Positions 22,601 through 36,820 of a stretch of DNA of 64,000 nucleotides are shown here, piece after piece. Under the pieces are notes generated by a model. The model did no database searches. It was not told the origin of the DNA and was given only the letters and a program-made list of their open reading frames with translations. The stretch spans positions 3,410,001 to 3,474,000 of the forward strand of contig JAGTXZ010000018.1 in NCBI GenBank assembly GCA_018398575.1. Reading direction: 5' to 3'. Origin of the DNA: Ampelomyces quisqualis (taxonomy: Eukaryota > Ascomycota > Dothideomycetes > Pleosporales > Phaeosphaeriaceae). The position numbers and the translations under genes were made by a program. The stretch's first letter is position 1; each line of letters starts with the position of its first letter.

Positions 22601-24425
22601 TAATTTAGTTATATAGGTCTTAAAAGTATATAGGATCTGTTATCTTATTAGGCAGCCTTAACTTTACTAACGTCTTGTTCTCCTTAGCTAAGAGTATTAG
22701 CTCTCTTGTTTAACTTGCTAGGCGTGTACTTAATATAGAAATTAAAAGAGGTAATAATCTCTGCCTATTAAGCTTAACGTAGATTAAGAACCTTTATATT
22801 TAGAAAGTATTCTAAGGAGTAATAATCTAAATATACCTGGATTTAGCTCTATATAGAAGTAAGTTTAGCACTCTACTTCTTTAATACTTTTAAGATAGCA
22901 AATAGTTCTTTGTTATATATTTCCTAATTAAGCTTAGCTCTAGATAGAGCGTAGCTATAGAAGGCTATAGGGTACTACTTGTTGTTAGAGTGCTTCTAAG
23001 AGAGTACTCCTGCTATTACTCTATCTAACACGTTAATTTCTAATTTTATATTATACTTAGGATAGAAATAAGATAGTATAGAAATAGCTAAGAGTAAGGC
23101 TTTAATCTAATCAACAGCCTATTTGCAGTTAGTAGTCTATCCAAAAGGCGTAGCAGGACTTTAAAGCCTTATAATTAGTTTGGCTATATAGAGAAAACAC
23201 TTAAAAAATTGTTTAAAGAAACTAGCAAAACTAAGAAAAAACTTAACGTCTATAATTGTAGTAGGTTTAGCCTAGTTTTAGAGGGCTTCTACTTTATTAG
23301 AGTTAACTTTAGTACCCTTTTTTTTAAAAACGTAACCTAGATACTTTACGTAGGTTAGATAGAATTTACTCTTCTATATGTCTACTTATAGCCCTGTAGT
23401 GCGTAGGCGCTCTAGAACCTTTTAGAGGTATTTCTAATGTAAGTTTATATTCTTAGAGTAGATTAAGATACTATTAAGGTAGGTCTTAGTATATAGCTAG
23501 CCTATTACACAAGCTAAAAGAAAGCACCTTACACTTATAGGTACTGTAACAGGTCTAAAAGGTAGTATACTCTTTAGAGTTAGAGTCTATATAAATTTTG
23601 TTAGAGGCAGCTCTAATATTAAACTTTATAAAGATTTTAGCTTTAGAAGGACGTAATAGCAGCTTATTAATACAAGAAATTAGATAGACGTTCTTGCGCG
23701 TAAGGGCGTTAATCTTCTAGTAGTCTATATAGATACGTATATCTCTATTAGGTTTACGTATACGAAGAATAGGTAAAGTAAAGGGACTTTAGCTAGCCTT
23801 AATAAAACCCTTCTAAAGGTGTTTCTAGATATAGGCCTTAGTAGCTTTAAGCTTCTTCTAATTCTACTTGTATAGAAGACTAAACGCATTAGGTAATAGT
23901 TCTTTAAGAATAATCCTATAATTGTATAGATAATAAGAAGGCAATTAGGTAGCTGCTAACTTACTAAATACGTTCTAATACTAAGAGTAGCAGGTAGGTA
24001 AGTAGTTATCTAACTAATATTAATTAGCTGCGTTATCCTTAGAGGCAAGAATTCTATTAATCTTATAGAGCCTTATTATAAAGAACTTATTCTAGAGCTT
24101 CTTTATAATAAAATAGAAAGTATTAGCAGAAATAAGAGCTATATAAGTAGTTAGAAGAGGTTTAGACTCTAAGCGGGGATGCTTGGTTAGAGTTTAAGAA
24201 ATTTCTAAGAATTTTTGTGCTAAGGAAAGCTTTAAGCATCTCTTAATACAATAAATAGAAAAAAAAGAATAGAAAAGTCTATTTTAGATACAATAGTTTT
24301 CTTTCTTCTATAGGGCGTTGCGTTGTTATACATTAAGGTAGATAGTAGCTAGCACTATAGCTTAATATAGAATAGTAGGTATAGAGAGTAAAGAATAGTA
24401 GAAACAGAAGTACTTAGATAAGTAA
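19614..24425 (-). mobile_element. Gypsy-2: 3' LTR, antisense ORF and pol, cut by the giant transposon
   Basis: Same family and orientation as Gypsy-1. The 3' LTR lies at 19614-19912 (TATAACG for TGTAACG, strongly mutated). The antisense frame, chromodomain, integrase, RNase H and RT follow collinearly with Gypsy-1. About 70 bp of RT, including the region before the catalytic box, are deleted near 23480. The element stops at 24425 where copy B of the giant transposon starts. A gag segment reappears at 46601-47092. About 310 bp of gypsy sequence are missing between the two parts. Its 5' LTR is not in the window. Confidence 0.88.
20234..20971 (+). pseudogene. Antisense accessory ORF of Gypsy-2 (decayed)
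   Basis: Homologous to 7926-8705; the start codon is now ATA at 20234 (RIP-type G-to-A) and the aligned stop is TAA at 20969. It lacks 42 bp relative to Gypsy-1 (about 14 codons in the C-terminal half), yet start to stop is 738 bp, still a multiple of three. Many Gln/Trp positions read TAG. Confidence 0.55.
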
Positions 24426-27342
24426 CATCCGCGACACTGTTAACACAACTATACTACTAGCTACTAGACAGTTCTTAACTGTGCTCTGCTGTGCTAAGCA
24501 ATAATAGTAATACCTAGTATACTATTATTAGTAGTCTAGTTTATAAAACTCTTTTGCAAAATAGTTTATAGTTTGTATATTTAACATAGCTTTGCACTAT
24601 CTGCACAACTGTGTTGCTAGTTAGTAGCCTGCTTTTAACTATACCTAACTGTAATTTAAGTCTAAGGCAATTCTTTTAATAGCGCTATTACTTAGTTTAT
24701 GTTTTGCTATAAATCTACACTATCCTTACGCTTTAAATTAATTTTACATTACGTCTACGTATATGCTTCTTTTATAATACTCTTTGTATTCTTATATTCT
24801 TAAGACTAGGCTATGTATCTACTAAGGCATTTTTTATTCTATAGCTTTGCACAGTAGTGTACTATACTCTGCAGTTTTACTACTTAATTTACCTAATTTA
24901 CACTAGCCCCTTAAGCTTTATAGATATTTCCTTATTGTAATTCTACTAAATCTCTTCTTGTTATATTATTACACCTTAAAGACTACTGCGTAACAATATC
25001 TTTATATTCTACTTTTTTAGAACTTTTGTTTCTAGGTTACTCTTTAGGTTATATAGAATAATGCTCTTATATACAGCTGCTAGCTAGCCTAGTTAATATA
25101 CTATAAACATAAATTAGTCTTAAGTGCTCTGTTTGTCTTAAGGCTCTATAATTATAACCTTATTTGCCTTAATTAGCGTAATGGCTTCTGTAAACGCTAT
25201 TAACGCTACTAAAATAAATCTTAAGTCTAGGTTCCTCTAACTTGCTAACACAGCGTCTATATTAGACTTCTACATTCCTTCTCTTAGCATAAAAATTGCA
25301 TCTTTACTAATTTTTTTTAAAGCTCTATCTAGACTACTAGTTGCACACATAGTTTACATAAGCTAATAAGGATTTTAGCCTAAACGTTGCGTAGTACTGT
25401 TTAATTATCTGCTAAGCTCCTCTAATTAGAATTAAGTCTAGTTTTAATATAGGTTCTCTTAGCCTCTAGCTTAATTGCCTTATACTTTATACTATATGCA
25501 AATAGTAAGTTAAGGTATTTAGTATATATTTCTTTATCTAGCTGCTAGAAGTCCTGTTAAATATACGTTAATGTAAACTACTTAATTTTCTTACTTCCTT
25601 TGCTTTTAAATATTACAGCCTTAAGCTAGGCTAGTATAAGAAATATTACAATACTTTGTATCTTAGCGCAGTTAAATATATATATATACTCTTAGCTTTT
25701 ATACTACTTAGCTCTTCTTATAGTAGCACTCTCTTGCATTTTATTGTTACGTTAGCTATAACTTATTAGAAGTTATTAATTTAGCATAGCTAGTAGAACG
25801 TTAAGAAGTTACCCTTAATGCCTAAAATCTTCTAGCCCTATAAGTCTTGCGTAACTAAAGTTTTACGCAGTATAAACTTTACTGCAATCTTCTCTTCTAA
25901 CGCTATAAGCGCTATTTACTTAGGAGAAATAAGCATGTTTTTAACTTCTTCTTATACCTTAAATAAGCAGGTGTCCTAGTCTTTTACTATAGCTAGGCCT
26001 AATATCTTTCTTATCTCTTTTGTATCTATAACTTTCTTAATACTTGCGTATATAGAGTTAGCAGTAGCAAACAGTTTAGAACTATCTATATTATTCTTTT
26101 TACCTATAAAACAGTACTAGTTTAAGAAGTTCTTATTATCTTATAGTTTACTAAGCGCTAGGGATATAAAAATAAGTATCTTATAGAGACTCTTCTCTAT
26201 TAGTATACCTAAGAGGGCCTAGGCCTTCTACTAATAACTATAGTTCTTAATTCAAATAGTCTTATACAAGTTACCTATAATAGTATTCTTAGATTTATAG
26301 TTATAGAACTTATTAAAGATAATACGTCTCTATATTACTACATAGCTAGAAATATTTAAGGTGTCTTTTGCGCTTACTTTACTACCTCTTAATAATATTT
26401 TGCATATAGTTATAAGTCTTATAGTTTAGTATTTATTAAGTACGCGTTTTACTAATATTGTGTAGCTATATACAATTATAAATTAGCTAGCAAATAGTGC
26501 TAGACAGTATATAGTTGTATTTAAGTAGACTTTTAGTATATAGCGTTCTTAGATATACTATAAAACAATCTTTATATCCTTCTTACTATTCTTTATAAAT
26601 TTGCGTAGTAGAACATTTTAGTTAGACGCTACAAAGTACTGTTTAACTTACAGATTAATTTTTATTTCTATTTCTTTGTCTACTATTAGTGCGCCTATAT
26701 TTTATAGAAGAGTGTTATTTATAAAGTAGATATAGAGCGTAAGAAAGTCTTTTAGGTTGCACTATTTAGATTTGTAGAGGCTTATAGTAATAATTTTAGC
26801 CTTCTATACAGCTAGTGCGCAGCTCTATCTACTTACTATAGATGCTACTAACTGTAGCTATTTTAGTATTAAAGAGTTTTTTTTATATATATATAAGAAT
26901 GTCTATTAGTCTATTATAGAGTACTATTCTTAACTATTGTCTTTAGCTCTATATTAACTAGTTTTATTCTTTAATTAGTTTTCTTATACTTTAGTCTAGT
27001 TCTTAAAGTGCGTATACTTCATAATTATAATAAGTATAGCTAATCTTATTTTTTTTATACCTATTATATTTCTAAATATACTGCTATTGTCTAAAGATAG
27101 CTCTTTTTTGTAAAGTATGTAAGCTTCTATTAGTTAGTATACTATAAATAGGACTGTTAGTCTCTATAATAAATATAGTATAATAGGCGCGTTATTCTTA
27201 AAGTCTTCTAGAGAAGATCTAAAGAAGTTAGCTGCTACCTACTATTTGTTATCTTAGTAGTGTTCTATTACTACTCTAATTTGAGCTTATAGTTTATCTA
27301 CTATCCTATCTTTTGTATTAATTGCGTAGATTATAGTTATAA

Positions 27343-28187
27343 CGTTAGGAAAACACAACGTTGGCAACATCCGCGACATTAGCGACATTGTTGGAACGGT
27401 TGACTAGACAGTTTTTGACCGTAGTCTACGGTGCCTAGCTACCCCTATTTGTTCTGGCTGCCTAATTAGACAAAAACGCCCAAATTGATCCACCTAATCC
27501 ACTGGACCCACCTGCCCCACCCGCGCGATTACGTAATTATTCTAAAAACCTAAAATATAGAGCTTAATTCCCTCTTTAAAACGCACTATTCAGAATTTTT
27601 ATACCTGCTCTAGTTGCTAAGATGCACAGCAGTAAAGTTTGTAACTTTTTAATGTTCTTTGCCAAGGCTTGTTTTCGCTAAAGCTCTAGCACTTTAACTA
27701 GATAATATATTATATTTTTTTTAAAGCAATAGTAACTAAAGTGTAGATTTTACTGTAGGACTATTTTATTTTAATATATTATAGTGTGGGCGTTGAGATC
27801 AACTGTGTTAAACGTACTTTAAAGTTTTTTTAAAAAAGTTTATAACTTCAACGCGCTATATCTTAATAACTAGAGCAGCTAAAAAAAATCTGAATAGGGC
27901 ATTTTAAAGAGGGAATTCCGCTCTATATTTTGTATTTTTAGGTTACTTACGTAATCATGAAAATACAGCAATACAGTCACGTGAGTAAAATTGGCAACAT
28001 TAGTAACACTAGCGACACTAGCAACACTAGCAACACTGTTAGGTTGCTAGCAACTTGCTAGCAACTCGCTAGCAACTAGAAGTGAGTGGGGCAACTTTGG
28101 CGAATTGTCTAGTGGACAGTATCGCTGTTAGGCCGCCGCGGGTCGCAGCGATCAGGCTGATCAGATTAATCTTAAATTTTCCTAACA
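27343..28187. mobile_element. Non-autonomous relative of the giant transposon (845 bp), nested in copy B
   Basis: The left end CGTTAGGAAAACACAACG and right end TTTTCCTAACA are inverted repeats of ~11 bp. The flanks join seamlessly into the copy A sequence (TTATAGTTATAAGCTTTC) if AA is taken as a 2-bp target duplication (27341-27342 and 28188-28189). Subterminal parts match the large element: CAACATCCGCGACA on the left and GGTTGCTAGCAACTTGC plus GTGGACAGTATCGCTGTTAG on the right (compare 46440-46560). Base composition is visibly less A+T-rich than the surroundings (CCACCTGCCCCACCCGCGCG), so it appears to have suffered less RIP and inserted later. Confidence 0.8.
27527..27956. repeat. Palindromic fold-back core inside the nested element
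   Basis: Two arms of about 125 bp (27527-27652 and 27830-27956) are inverted copies. GATTACGTAA, CCTAAAATATAGAGC and CCCTCTTTAAAA on the left have complements in GCTCTATATTTTG, TTTTAAAGAGGG and TTACGTAATC on the right. The loop is ~175 bp. It could be a second, MITE-like element inserted in the 845-bp element, or its own core. I see no target duplication around it. Confidence 0.7.
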
Positions 28188-29472
28188 AAGCTTTCTATAG
28201 TACACTTACTTTACGTTTAGTAGGGCTTAGAGCTATAGGCTTTCTTCTAACGCAAGTTGTTTTACTAACTAAAGCTCTTTATCTTTATTTCTGTTACCTT
28301 TATTATACTCTTCTTATTCTTCTTTACTACTAGAGTAAGTATCTTCTTTTAGTAACTTTTATTATTTTTTTATAGCACTTTTGCATTTCTATTTAGGTAT
28401 AGTAATTAGCGTAGATGTTACGTTGTTTTATATTTACGCAGTATCTTTATTTTTACTTCTCTTTACTTTCTTTATAGTGCTATTGTTCTACTCTTTTAGG
28501 CACTTAATTCTAGTAGTTAAAGTTTTAATATATATGTCTAGGCTATTATTTTTCTTTTTCTTGCTTCTACTCTGTTTATAAAAGTGTTTACTACTATTTA
28601 CTTTAAGTCCTGTTAATAATTTGCAGGATAAGTCTGCTAGCACTTTTGTTATCTTTTATTATTTATAGTTATTGTCTTTAGTATTGTTATTAAGCTCTAA
28701 GTAGAGGCGCCTTTGCTTCTTGTCTCTAGTAGCACCTACTAGGTTTATAATGTTGCTGTTACTACTTAAAGTAAAGTGCACTATATTATGTAGTTAGCTA
28801 TTATTATTTTTATACTATTCTAAGTTATATTACTACTAGGCTTAACTTTATCTTGTACTAGAGTCTAGTATTTATTTGCAACGCTCTTAAGGCTTCTTAT
28901 CTTAACGTAGAAGTTAATAGTTATAGCTAGATTATTCTTATTAGTAATTAGGCGCAGCGCTAACGCGTTAAATATCTTTAAAGTTCTAACTATATACTAG
29001 TCTATAAATTTTAGTTGCAACAGGTATTTAACAAGTATACTATATTTAAGATATTATAGCTTTATTTTAAAGTTACTGTTATTAAGCTGCTGTTAATATG
29101 CAGCTATTATTAGCTATAAAAGTAAGAAGGTCTAGGCAGTTTAATAATGTACGCTGTCTAAAACAAGACATTAACATTATTAAGTAATAGTTTAGTTATT
29201 ATTGTAGTAAAGCCTATTAGCTAGGTTACTAAAGTAGCAAAAGAACTTAAGACTACTAATACTAACTGCAGGCGTTCTAGTTCTAAGTTTACAGGCGTTA
29301 GTTATCTTTCTATATATTTAGCTTTAACTTTGTTGCTATAGTCTTAAATTTCTAAAATTATCTTCTTCTATATAGCGCTAGTTATTACCTTATAGAATTC
29401 TCTTAGTATACTACTATTAGTTAGTCTAAGGCATACAGTATACTTAAGCTATTTATCTATTGTTAGGTTGCG

Positions 29473-30200
29473 TATTGTCTTTAAGTAGTAAGCCTATAAG
29501 TATACCTATTTAATCTTGTTATATATATTCTTATATTAGATAAAATCTATTATCTGTTTAACCTATATACGCTAGTCTACTATATTAATATTATAGCCTA
29601 TTCTTATAATTACCTGTAATATATTGTTAGTACTTGTTATCTTTATATTACTTATGTACTACTTATTTTATTAAGGTAGCTACTACTTATACTTGTTATT
29701 ACGTTCTTATAACGCGCGTATTATACAATATATTACGCGTAACAGTTAAGAATAGTGCAGGCAGGTATAAGAATAGTAGAATAGCTATAGCTTAGTTAGC
29801 GTATGTAGGTGTGCTTATATTATGTGCTTACTTGTAATAGTGTTATAATGTATAGCGTAGTATAGTAAACATAACATAGAAAATTATATATATTTGCGTT
29901 ATAGCAGTATTGTTATTATTATGTAGTTATAGTATATTTATTATAGCAACGCAGTATTATATAGTTATAGCAGTAGGTTAAAATTCTAAGTGTAAGTAAA
30001 AGTAAGTAGGGTTTTATCTTAGTATTATATAGCCTTTTACTTAGCGCTAACGTGTTATATTATATCTTTAAAGTAAGTAAAGGCATATTCTAAGAGAAGG
30101 CGCCTCTTACTAGGTGTTATTTTTAGTGTAGCACTATACAGTACTATATAGCACTATATAGCAGTAAGTAAAATTGTTACTTCCTAAGGTTTTGTATTAT
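29473..30200. other. Spacer between minus-strand frames of copy B
   Basis: No convincing frame. 29985-30190 matches the right end of copy C (63800-64000) and contains short iterations of TATAGCACTATA and a TTAGCGCTAACG(C/T)GTT motif. 29613-29984 has no second copy in the window. Confidence 0.4.
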
Positions 30201-33200
30201 AGTGTAGGTAACTTACCTCTTATATATTATAGTAGTAGCACTCTCTTTAGTCTTGTAAGTAAACTTAGCTAAACCTACTAGTACTATTATAGTAGATAAG
30301 TTATACTAAAACCTAGGTTCTCTTATAGTAGTACTATACTATACTATCTAATTTCTAAGTCTATAATGCTTTTAATAATCTTAGTTTGTATAACTATAAG
30401 ATAGTAATATAGACGCGTCTGTTTATAAGTTATACTTAGTTATATTATTTTATAAAGTAAGTATTTAGAGGTATTTCTTTCTAACTTTTGTATTACTATT
30501 TATGTTATTTCTTATTAGCTTTATTACTTCTGCATTAGTAGAGTTGCTTAACTTAGTCTGCTAGTATAATACTTTATAAGTTTAACTCCTAGTTTATACT
30601 ATTCTATTTTTGTCTGCAGCTATATTCTTAAAGTACGTTGTTATCTGCCTAATATATAGCTAGTATAAGTAGTTACTTATACAGTATCTTTTGTAAATTA
30701 TAGTTTCTATATTATCTTTTAATATTTGCTGCGTAGCTAGTAAGTTACCTCTTCTGTTAATCTGCGTTAGCGCAGGCTAGGTTGTTTTAAGCATTTAAGT
30801 TTATGTTTCTTACATATACTATAGTGTCTTCTTATTAGCTATATATATACTAGCTTATTCTAATATCTATAGCTCTATATAGTGTAATAATATTTATAAA
30901 ATAGTTATTACTTTATTCTAGGTAGCTAGCAATATATATATACCTCTTATAGTCCTAGATTTATAGTATTGCGTTTAATAGTTTATATCTGTTTCTTTAG
31001 TGTTGCAAGTATAAGTACAAGACTCTAGCCTTAGTAAAAACACGTAGTAAAGCTGCGTTAGAAGGTTTAAGTTATATGCTAGCGTCTAGTAGTTTATATA
31101 TAATTATAGAGAAATTTTTTACGTGTCTACAGTTCTGTTAGTAAAGAAAGCTGTCTATTGCCTCCTATTTCTTTGCATTATGTTGTTCTATTACAATTCT
31201 ATATTATCTATTAGTGTATCTAACGCCCTAGACTGTATACTATTAGCGTAGACAGTAGTTAATAGATCTCTACAGTGTATATAGTTTACAGCTAGCAAGA
31301 AACTGTATAGCAGCCTACTTTTATTATATATTCCAATATTAGTTTAAGATATTTATTTTTTTAACTAGATAATTCTGCTCTACGTTCTATAGATTTGTTT
31401 ATAAAAAGATTAGTTTCTCTTTTTTAACGCTAAGTTTGCTATTAATATAGTAGTAATGTCCTGTTTAGGTATTTTCTCTTAGTATTAGCAACTAATATTG
31501 CAAAGTATGCAGTACACAGTATCTTATAAAGAATACTATTATTGTCTATTATCTTATATTCTTATATAATAGCCTTATCTCTTGTTAATATGTCTTGCAG
31601 TGTAGTGTCTCTGCTTAGTGCTAGTATACTAGAGTGCTTAACTTTCTACGCTGCTATTCTACCTAGATATTACTATATATATATAATTTCTTAACAACTC
31701 TACTCTTTTAGTTGCATAGATTATATGCTACTACTTTAGATTATTAATCTAGTCTTTAGTTTAACATAGTTAGTGCTAAGTAATTATTCTTTAATTTTAG
31801 TATTTGCTAGGCTAATATTATCTAATTATTTTAGTTAATACGCTAGCTAAAATACTAGAAACTGTAGGCCCTATAAGATAATTTATGTAATAGCTATTCT
31901 TGTTCTAGTTAGGTATAGTATTGTTACACTTTTCTAACTGTAACTACACTATAATATTACTCTTAGTTTTTACACTTACAGATAGCTTAGTATTATCTTA
32001 TTTTAAGTATATAGCATTCTTATATTTGTATTAGCACAGTCTTACTACCTAATTACGTATATCTTTTTAGCGTCTGTCTTGTAGCTCTATAGCTATCTAT
32101 TTTATAGTTGCCTGTTATAGTACTTCTAGCTTATTAATATATTGCCTATTATTTGTAGTAAACTCTTGCTAACCTACGTACACCTGCAATTAATCTATTG
32201 TATCTGTTACTTTGCAGTGCAATAGTCTTGATAGCAATAGTACTTTATAGTTTTCTTCTATCTTATTTAGGCTGTATATTGTTATAATATAGTCTAAGAG
32301 GTAGGCTAGATCTTTGTATTTAGGATTGCGCTCTTTAGGTAACTTAATAAAGCTTCTAACATTTATACTATTAACAACGCGCATGTCTTTAAGCTAGTTA
32401 ACTAAATTGTTAAGCTTATAGTAAGTCTTATAGAAGTTGTCTATATATAGCTGTAGGCTATAGTATATGTTTAGATATATTAAGATCTACTAGCTACTGC
32501 GTATAGTCTTAGCTCTTATCTTATTATACAATACGTAACATTTCTAGCAAATAGCGTAGATAACATCTATTGTCTTAGTAAGATATTTACTTATTATACT
32601 TTTCTCTACTACAAAGCGTAGGAAATAGGCGTAGACCATAGCCTTCTATGCGCAGGTAATACTTTAGTCTATTAGTTAGTATAGTATTATACTATCTGTA
32701 GGTAGGAATATAACTCTATTATATTAGTAAGTATTATAACTTCTATTACTATAATAAGCCTGCAGTACGTTAACACTATATATACTAATTGTTCTACAGC
32801 AATTAGTAGCTTATCTAAAGCTCTGCTACTACATATTTATAAGGCAGAAACTTGTTAATTAGTAACAATACTTGTCTGTTTATATAGTTATTAAACTACT
32901 TTAGCTATTTTAGCATAATGTTAGTGTCTATTTAGGTAGAATTATTGTACTAATAAATATAACTAAGACTATAGATATTTAGGTTTTTCTAACTATCTAT
33001 ACAAGTTATATAGTTTAAGAATTCTATAAATTATAGAAGTACTTAGTCTAAGCTATCTATGTTTGTGTACAGTACACTAGTTATATACTTTCTATTTAGT
33101 CTAGGTCTAGCTTCTAGATTATCTGCTAACATATATTACAGTAAGTGTTTCTAGTATATACTAGCCTTATCTATATTGTATAAATTCTTAGGCGCGTATC

Positions 33201-33450
33201 TACTTACTATATTGCAAATCTCTTCTCTTATAAGCTTAGTATCTTTAACTATTATACTGCTGTAGTTACTTACTGTTTTTGCAAACTATTTATATAACTA
33301 TACGCTATGTTATTATTTATATATAGTAAGCTATCTGTTATTAAACTTTAGTATTTTGCAGCTATTGTATTTAGGCAGCTATTACTAAAGTTAACGTACA
33401 GTTTTGCAAATTATATTGTTAGTAACATTACCACAAGCTACTTATAACTC
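30200..33450 (-). pseudogene. Decayed minus-strand gene(s) of copy B, unrecognised
   Basis: Coherent minus-strand frames cover most of this stretch. The clearest part (about 32600-32000) contains LYIDNFYKTYYKLNNLVN followed, after a degraded stretch, by KLPKERNPKYKDLAYLLDYI, VLLLSRLLHCKVTDTID and LQVYVGQQEF. A later part (31400-30900) has Arg/Lys/Leu-rich helices (ALLRVFTKARVL). The order IDNF ... P-x-E ... LLLS faintly resembles the DN-box region of PiggyBac-like transposases, but I cannot support that. Copy C carries the 31.75-30.0 kb part in inverted orientation. It may be one long protein or two. Confidence 0.35.
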
Positions 33451-33659
33451 TATATACTAGTTATATAGAGCTGCCTTAAGAGTTTTCTATTGCAGACGCC
33501 TATTATACGTATAATTATAGCTAGTGTATTTAGTTTTGTTGCTATCTAGGTGTTCTTGCGTTATTAGAAGAATATTAGTTATATTATTTAGTTATACATA
33601 GTAGTAAAAGGCTCTAGTAGCCTATATAGTAAGTTGTTATCTACTTATTAACAGCCTAA

Positions 33660-33840
33660 GTCTAACTCTCGCGCAGCAGCCCTGCACAACCTGTAATTTT
33701 CGCGAAGCAACTGTCTATACTGCCTCTACCTTCTCCTTTTGCTTAGAAGAATTAATCTGTTCTGTAGCTCTTATAGTAGTTGTGTAGATTTGTTGTTTTC
33801 TGTTTGTGCGCGCTTTTTTCTGTCTAAAAGCTTAGACCTT
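33660..33840. other. G+C-richer intergenic patch with TTCGCGAA palindrome
   Basis: The patch contains TCTCGCGCAGCAGCCCTGC, an 8-bp palindrome TTCGCGAA at 33699-33706 and GTGCGCGCTTTTTTC. It lies just upstream of the minus-strand frames ending near 33.4 kb, where a promoter would be expected. That reading is inference from position. Confidence 0.3.
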
Positions 33841-33849
33841 AAAGTTGTA

Positions 33850-34010
33850 AGTATACGCACGTAACACGTATACACGCACGTAATACGTATACACGCAGGT
33901 AATATGTATATATGCACGTAATATATATATACGCACGTAATACGTATACACGTATATAATACATATATACGTGTGTAATATATCTACACGTATATAACAC
34001 GTATATATAT
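33850..34010. repeat. 19-bp minisatellite (GCACGTAATACGTATACAC)
   Basis: GCACGTAA-type starts recur at 33857, 33876, 33895, 33914 and 33933, then degenerate into ATATAC/ACGTGT repeats up to about 34010. Each unit contains the palindromes ACGT and GTATAC. Confidence 0.8.
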
Positions 34011-34061
34011 ATATATTATATATACGTTATATATTATATATGTATACATAAATATATATAA

Positions 34062-35940
<1,879 letters not shown>

Positions 35941-36339
35941 ATTTAAACATTTTACCCTTGGCCAATTACCTGGCATAGTATTAAATGCAGAAATAATACT
36001 TTATGTTTGCAAACTTTAACACGTTCTATAATAGTCTAGGTATAACTATATTACTAGTTAGGTATTAGACCTTAACCTATCTATAAACTAGATAATGTAG
36101 GCTTAAAGTTGTAGTAGTAGAATAACAGTAGAAACTAGATATATTTATAAAGAGTAATCTACTATCTAATATAGTAAAGTTAATACTCTTGCGCATACTA
36201 ATACTCTAGTAGCTACTTATAGCATTTAATATAAAATAAAATCTAAGCTTAGCCTTAAACCTATACTAGTATAATTGTAGCACTAATTAGTTACTCTAGG
36301 TACCTATTGCAATAGATAGCTTATAATTAACGCTAACAG

Positions 36340-36820
36340 TACTCTTGAGTAGACAACAGTTTTAGATAGTGCAATATAACTGTAGCTACTAGTTATCTAA
36401 AAAGCCTACTTTAGTAGTAGGTTGCGTGCAGCACTAGTAGTATTCTTTAGTAAACAACAGTTACTAATAGTATAACGCAACTATAGCTACTAGTTGTTTA
36501 AAGAGCCTGCTGCAGTAGTAAGTTGCGTACAGCACTAGTAGTATTCTTTAGTAAATAATAGTTACTAACAGTATAACGCAACTATAGCTGCTAGTTATTA
36601 AAGAAGCTTGCTACAGTACTAGGTTACGTACAGCACTAGTAGTATTTTCTAGTAAACAATAGTTACTAATAGTGTAACGCAACTGTAGCTACTAGTTATT
36701 AAAAGAGCCTACTACAGTAGTAGGTTGCGTGCAGCACTAGTAGTATTCTCTAGTAGACAACAGTTACTAACAGTGCAACGCAACTATAGCTACTAGTTAT
36801 TAAAAGAGCCTAATTATAGA
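36340..36820. repeat. Tandem array, 101-bp unit, ~4.7 copies
   Basis: CAGCACTAGTAGTATTCT recurs at 36429, 36530, 36631 and 36732, exactly 101 bp apart. Each unit also carries AACGCAACTATAGCTACTAG and CAGTAGTAGGTTGCGT. Differences are C/T or G/A. Confidence 0.9.

Larger units (their letters stand above)
24540..29472 (-). pseudogene. Large unrecognised protein of copy B, split by an 845-bp insertion
   Basis: Minus-strand counterpart of the copy A frame at 141-4260. The nested non-autonomous element at 27343-28187 interrupts it; copy A lacks that insertion and shows the original continuous order. Decay is of the same RIP type. The coiled Lys/Glu-rich part lies just beyond the insertion (about 28400-28680). 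No family recognised. Confidence 0.4.

Noticed and set aside
28082..28333. Open frame of 83 codons at the right end of the nested element
   Set aside because: It crosses the element terminus into the host transposon and consists of low-complexity hydrophobic residues after the junction; no coding signal.
28381..28581. 66-codon frame (plus strand), paralleled by an 81-codon minus-strand frame at 990-1235 in copy A
   Set aside because: Both are the antisense of the Lys/Asn-rich coiled frame of the giant element; their Leu/Phe-rich composition is the complement of AAG/AAA codons.
30900..31400. OrsD/DUF3505-like C2H2 domain (ASCKL followed by NYYLR and a His) in copies B and C
   Set aside because: The Cys-x2-Cys half is not present and the segment lies in the middle of a longer frame, not at an N-terminus as in that family.
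33660..34000. Centromere or replication origin in the A+T-rich block
   Set aside because: A+T richness and short repeats alone are no evidence; the block lies inside a transposon.
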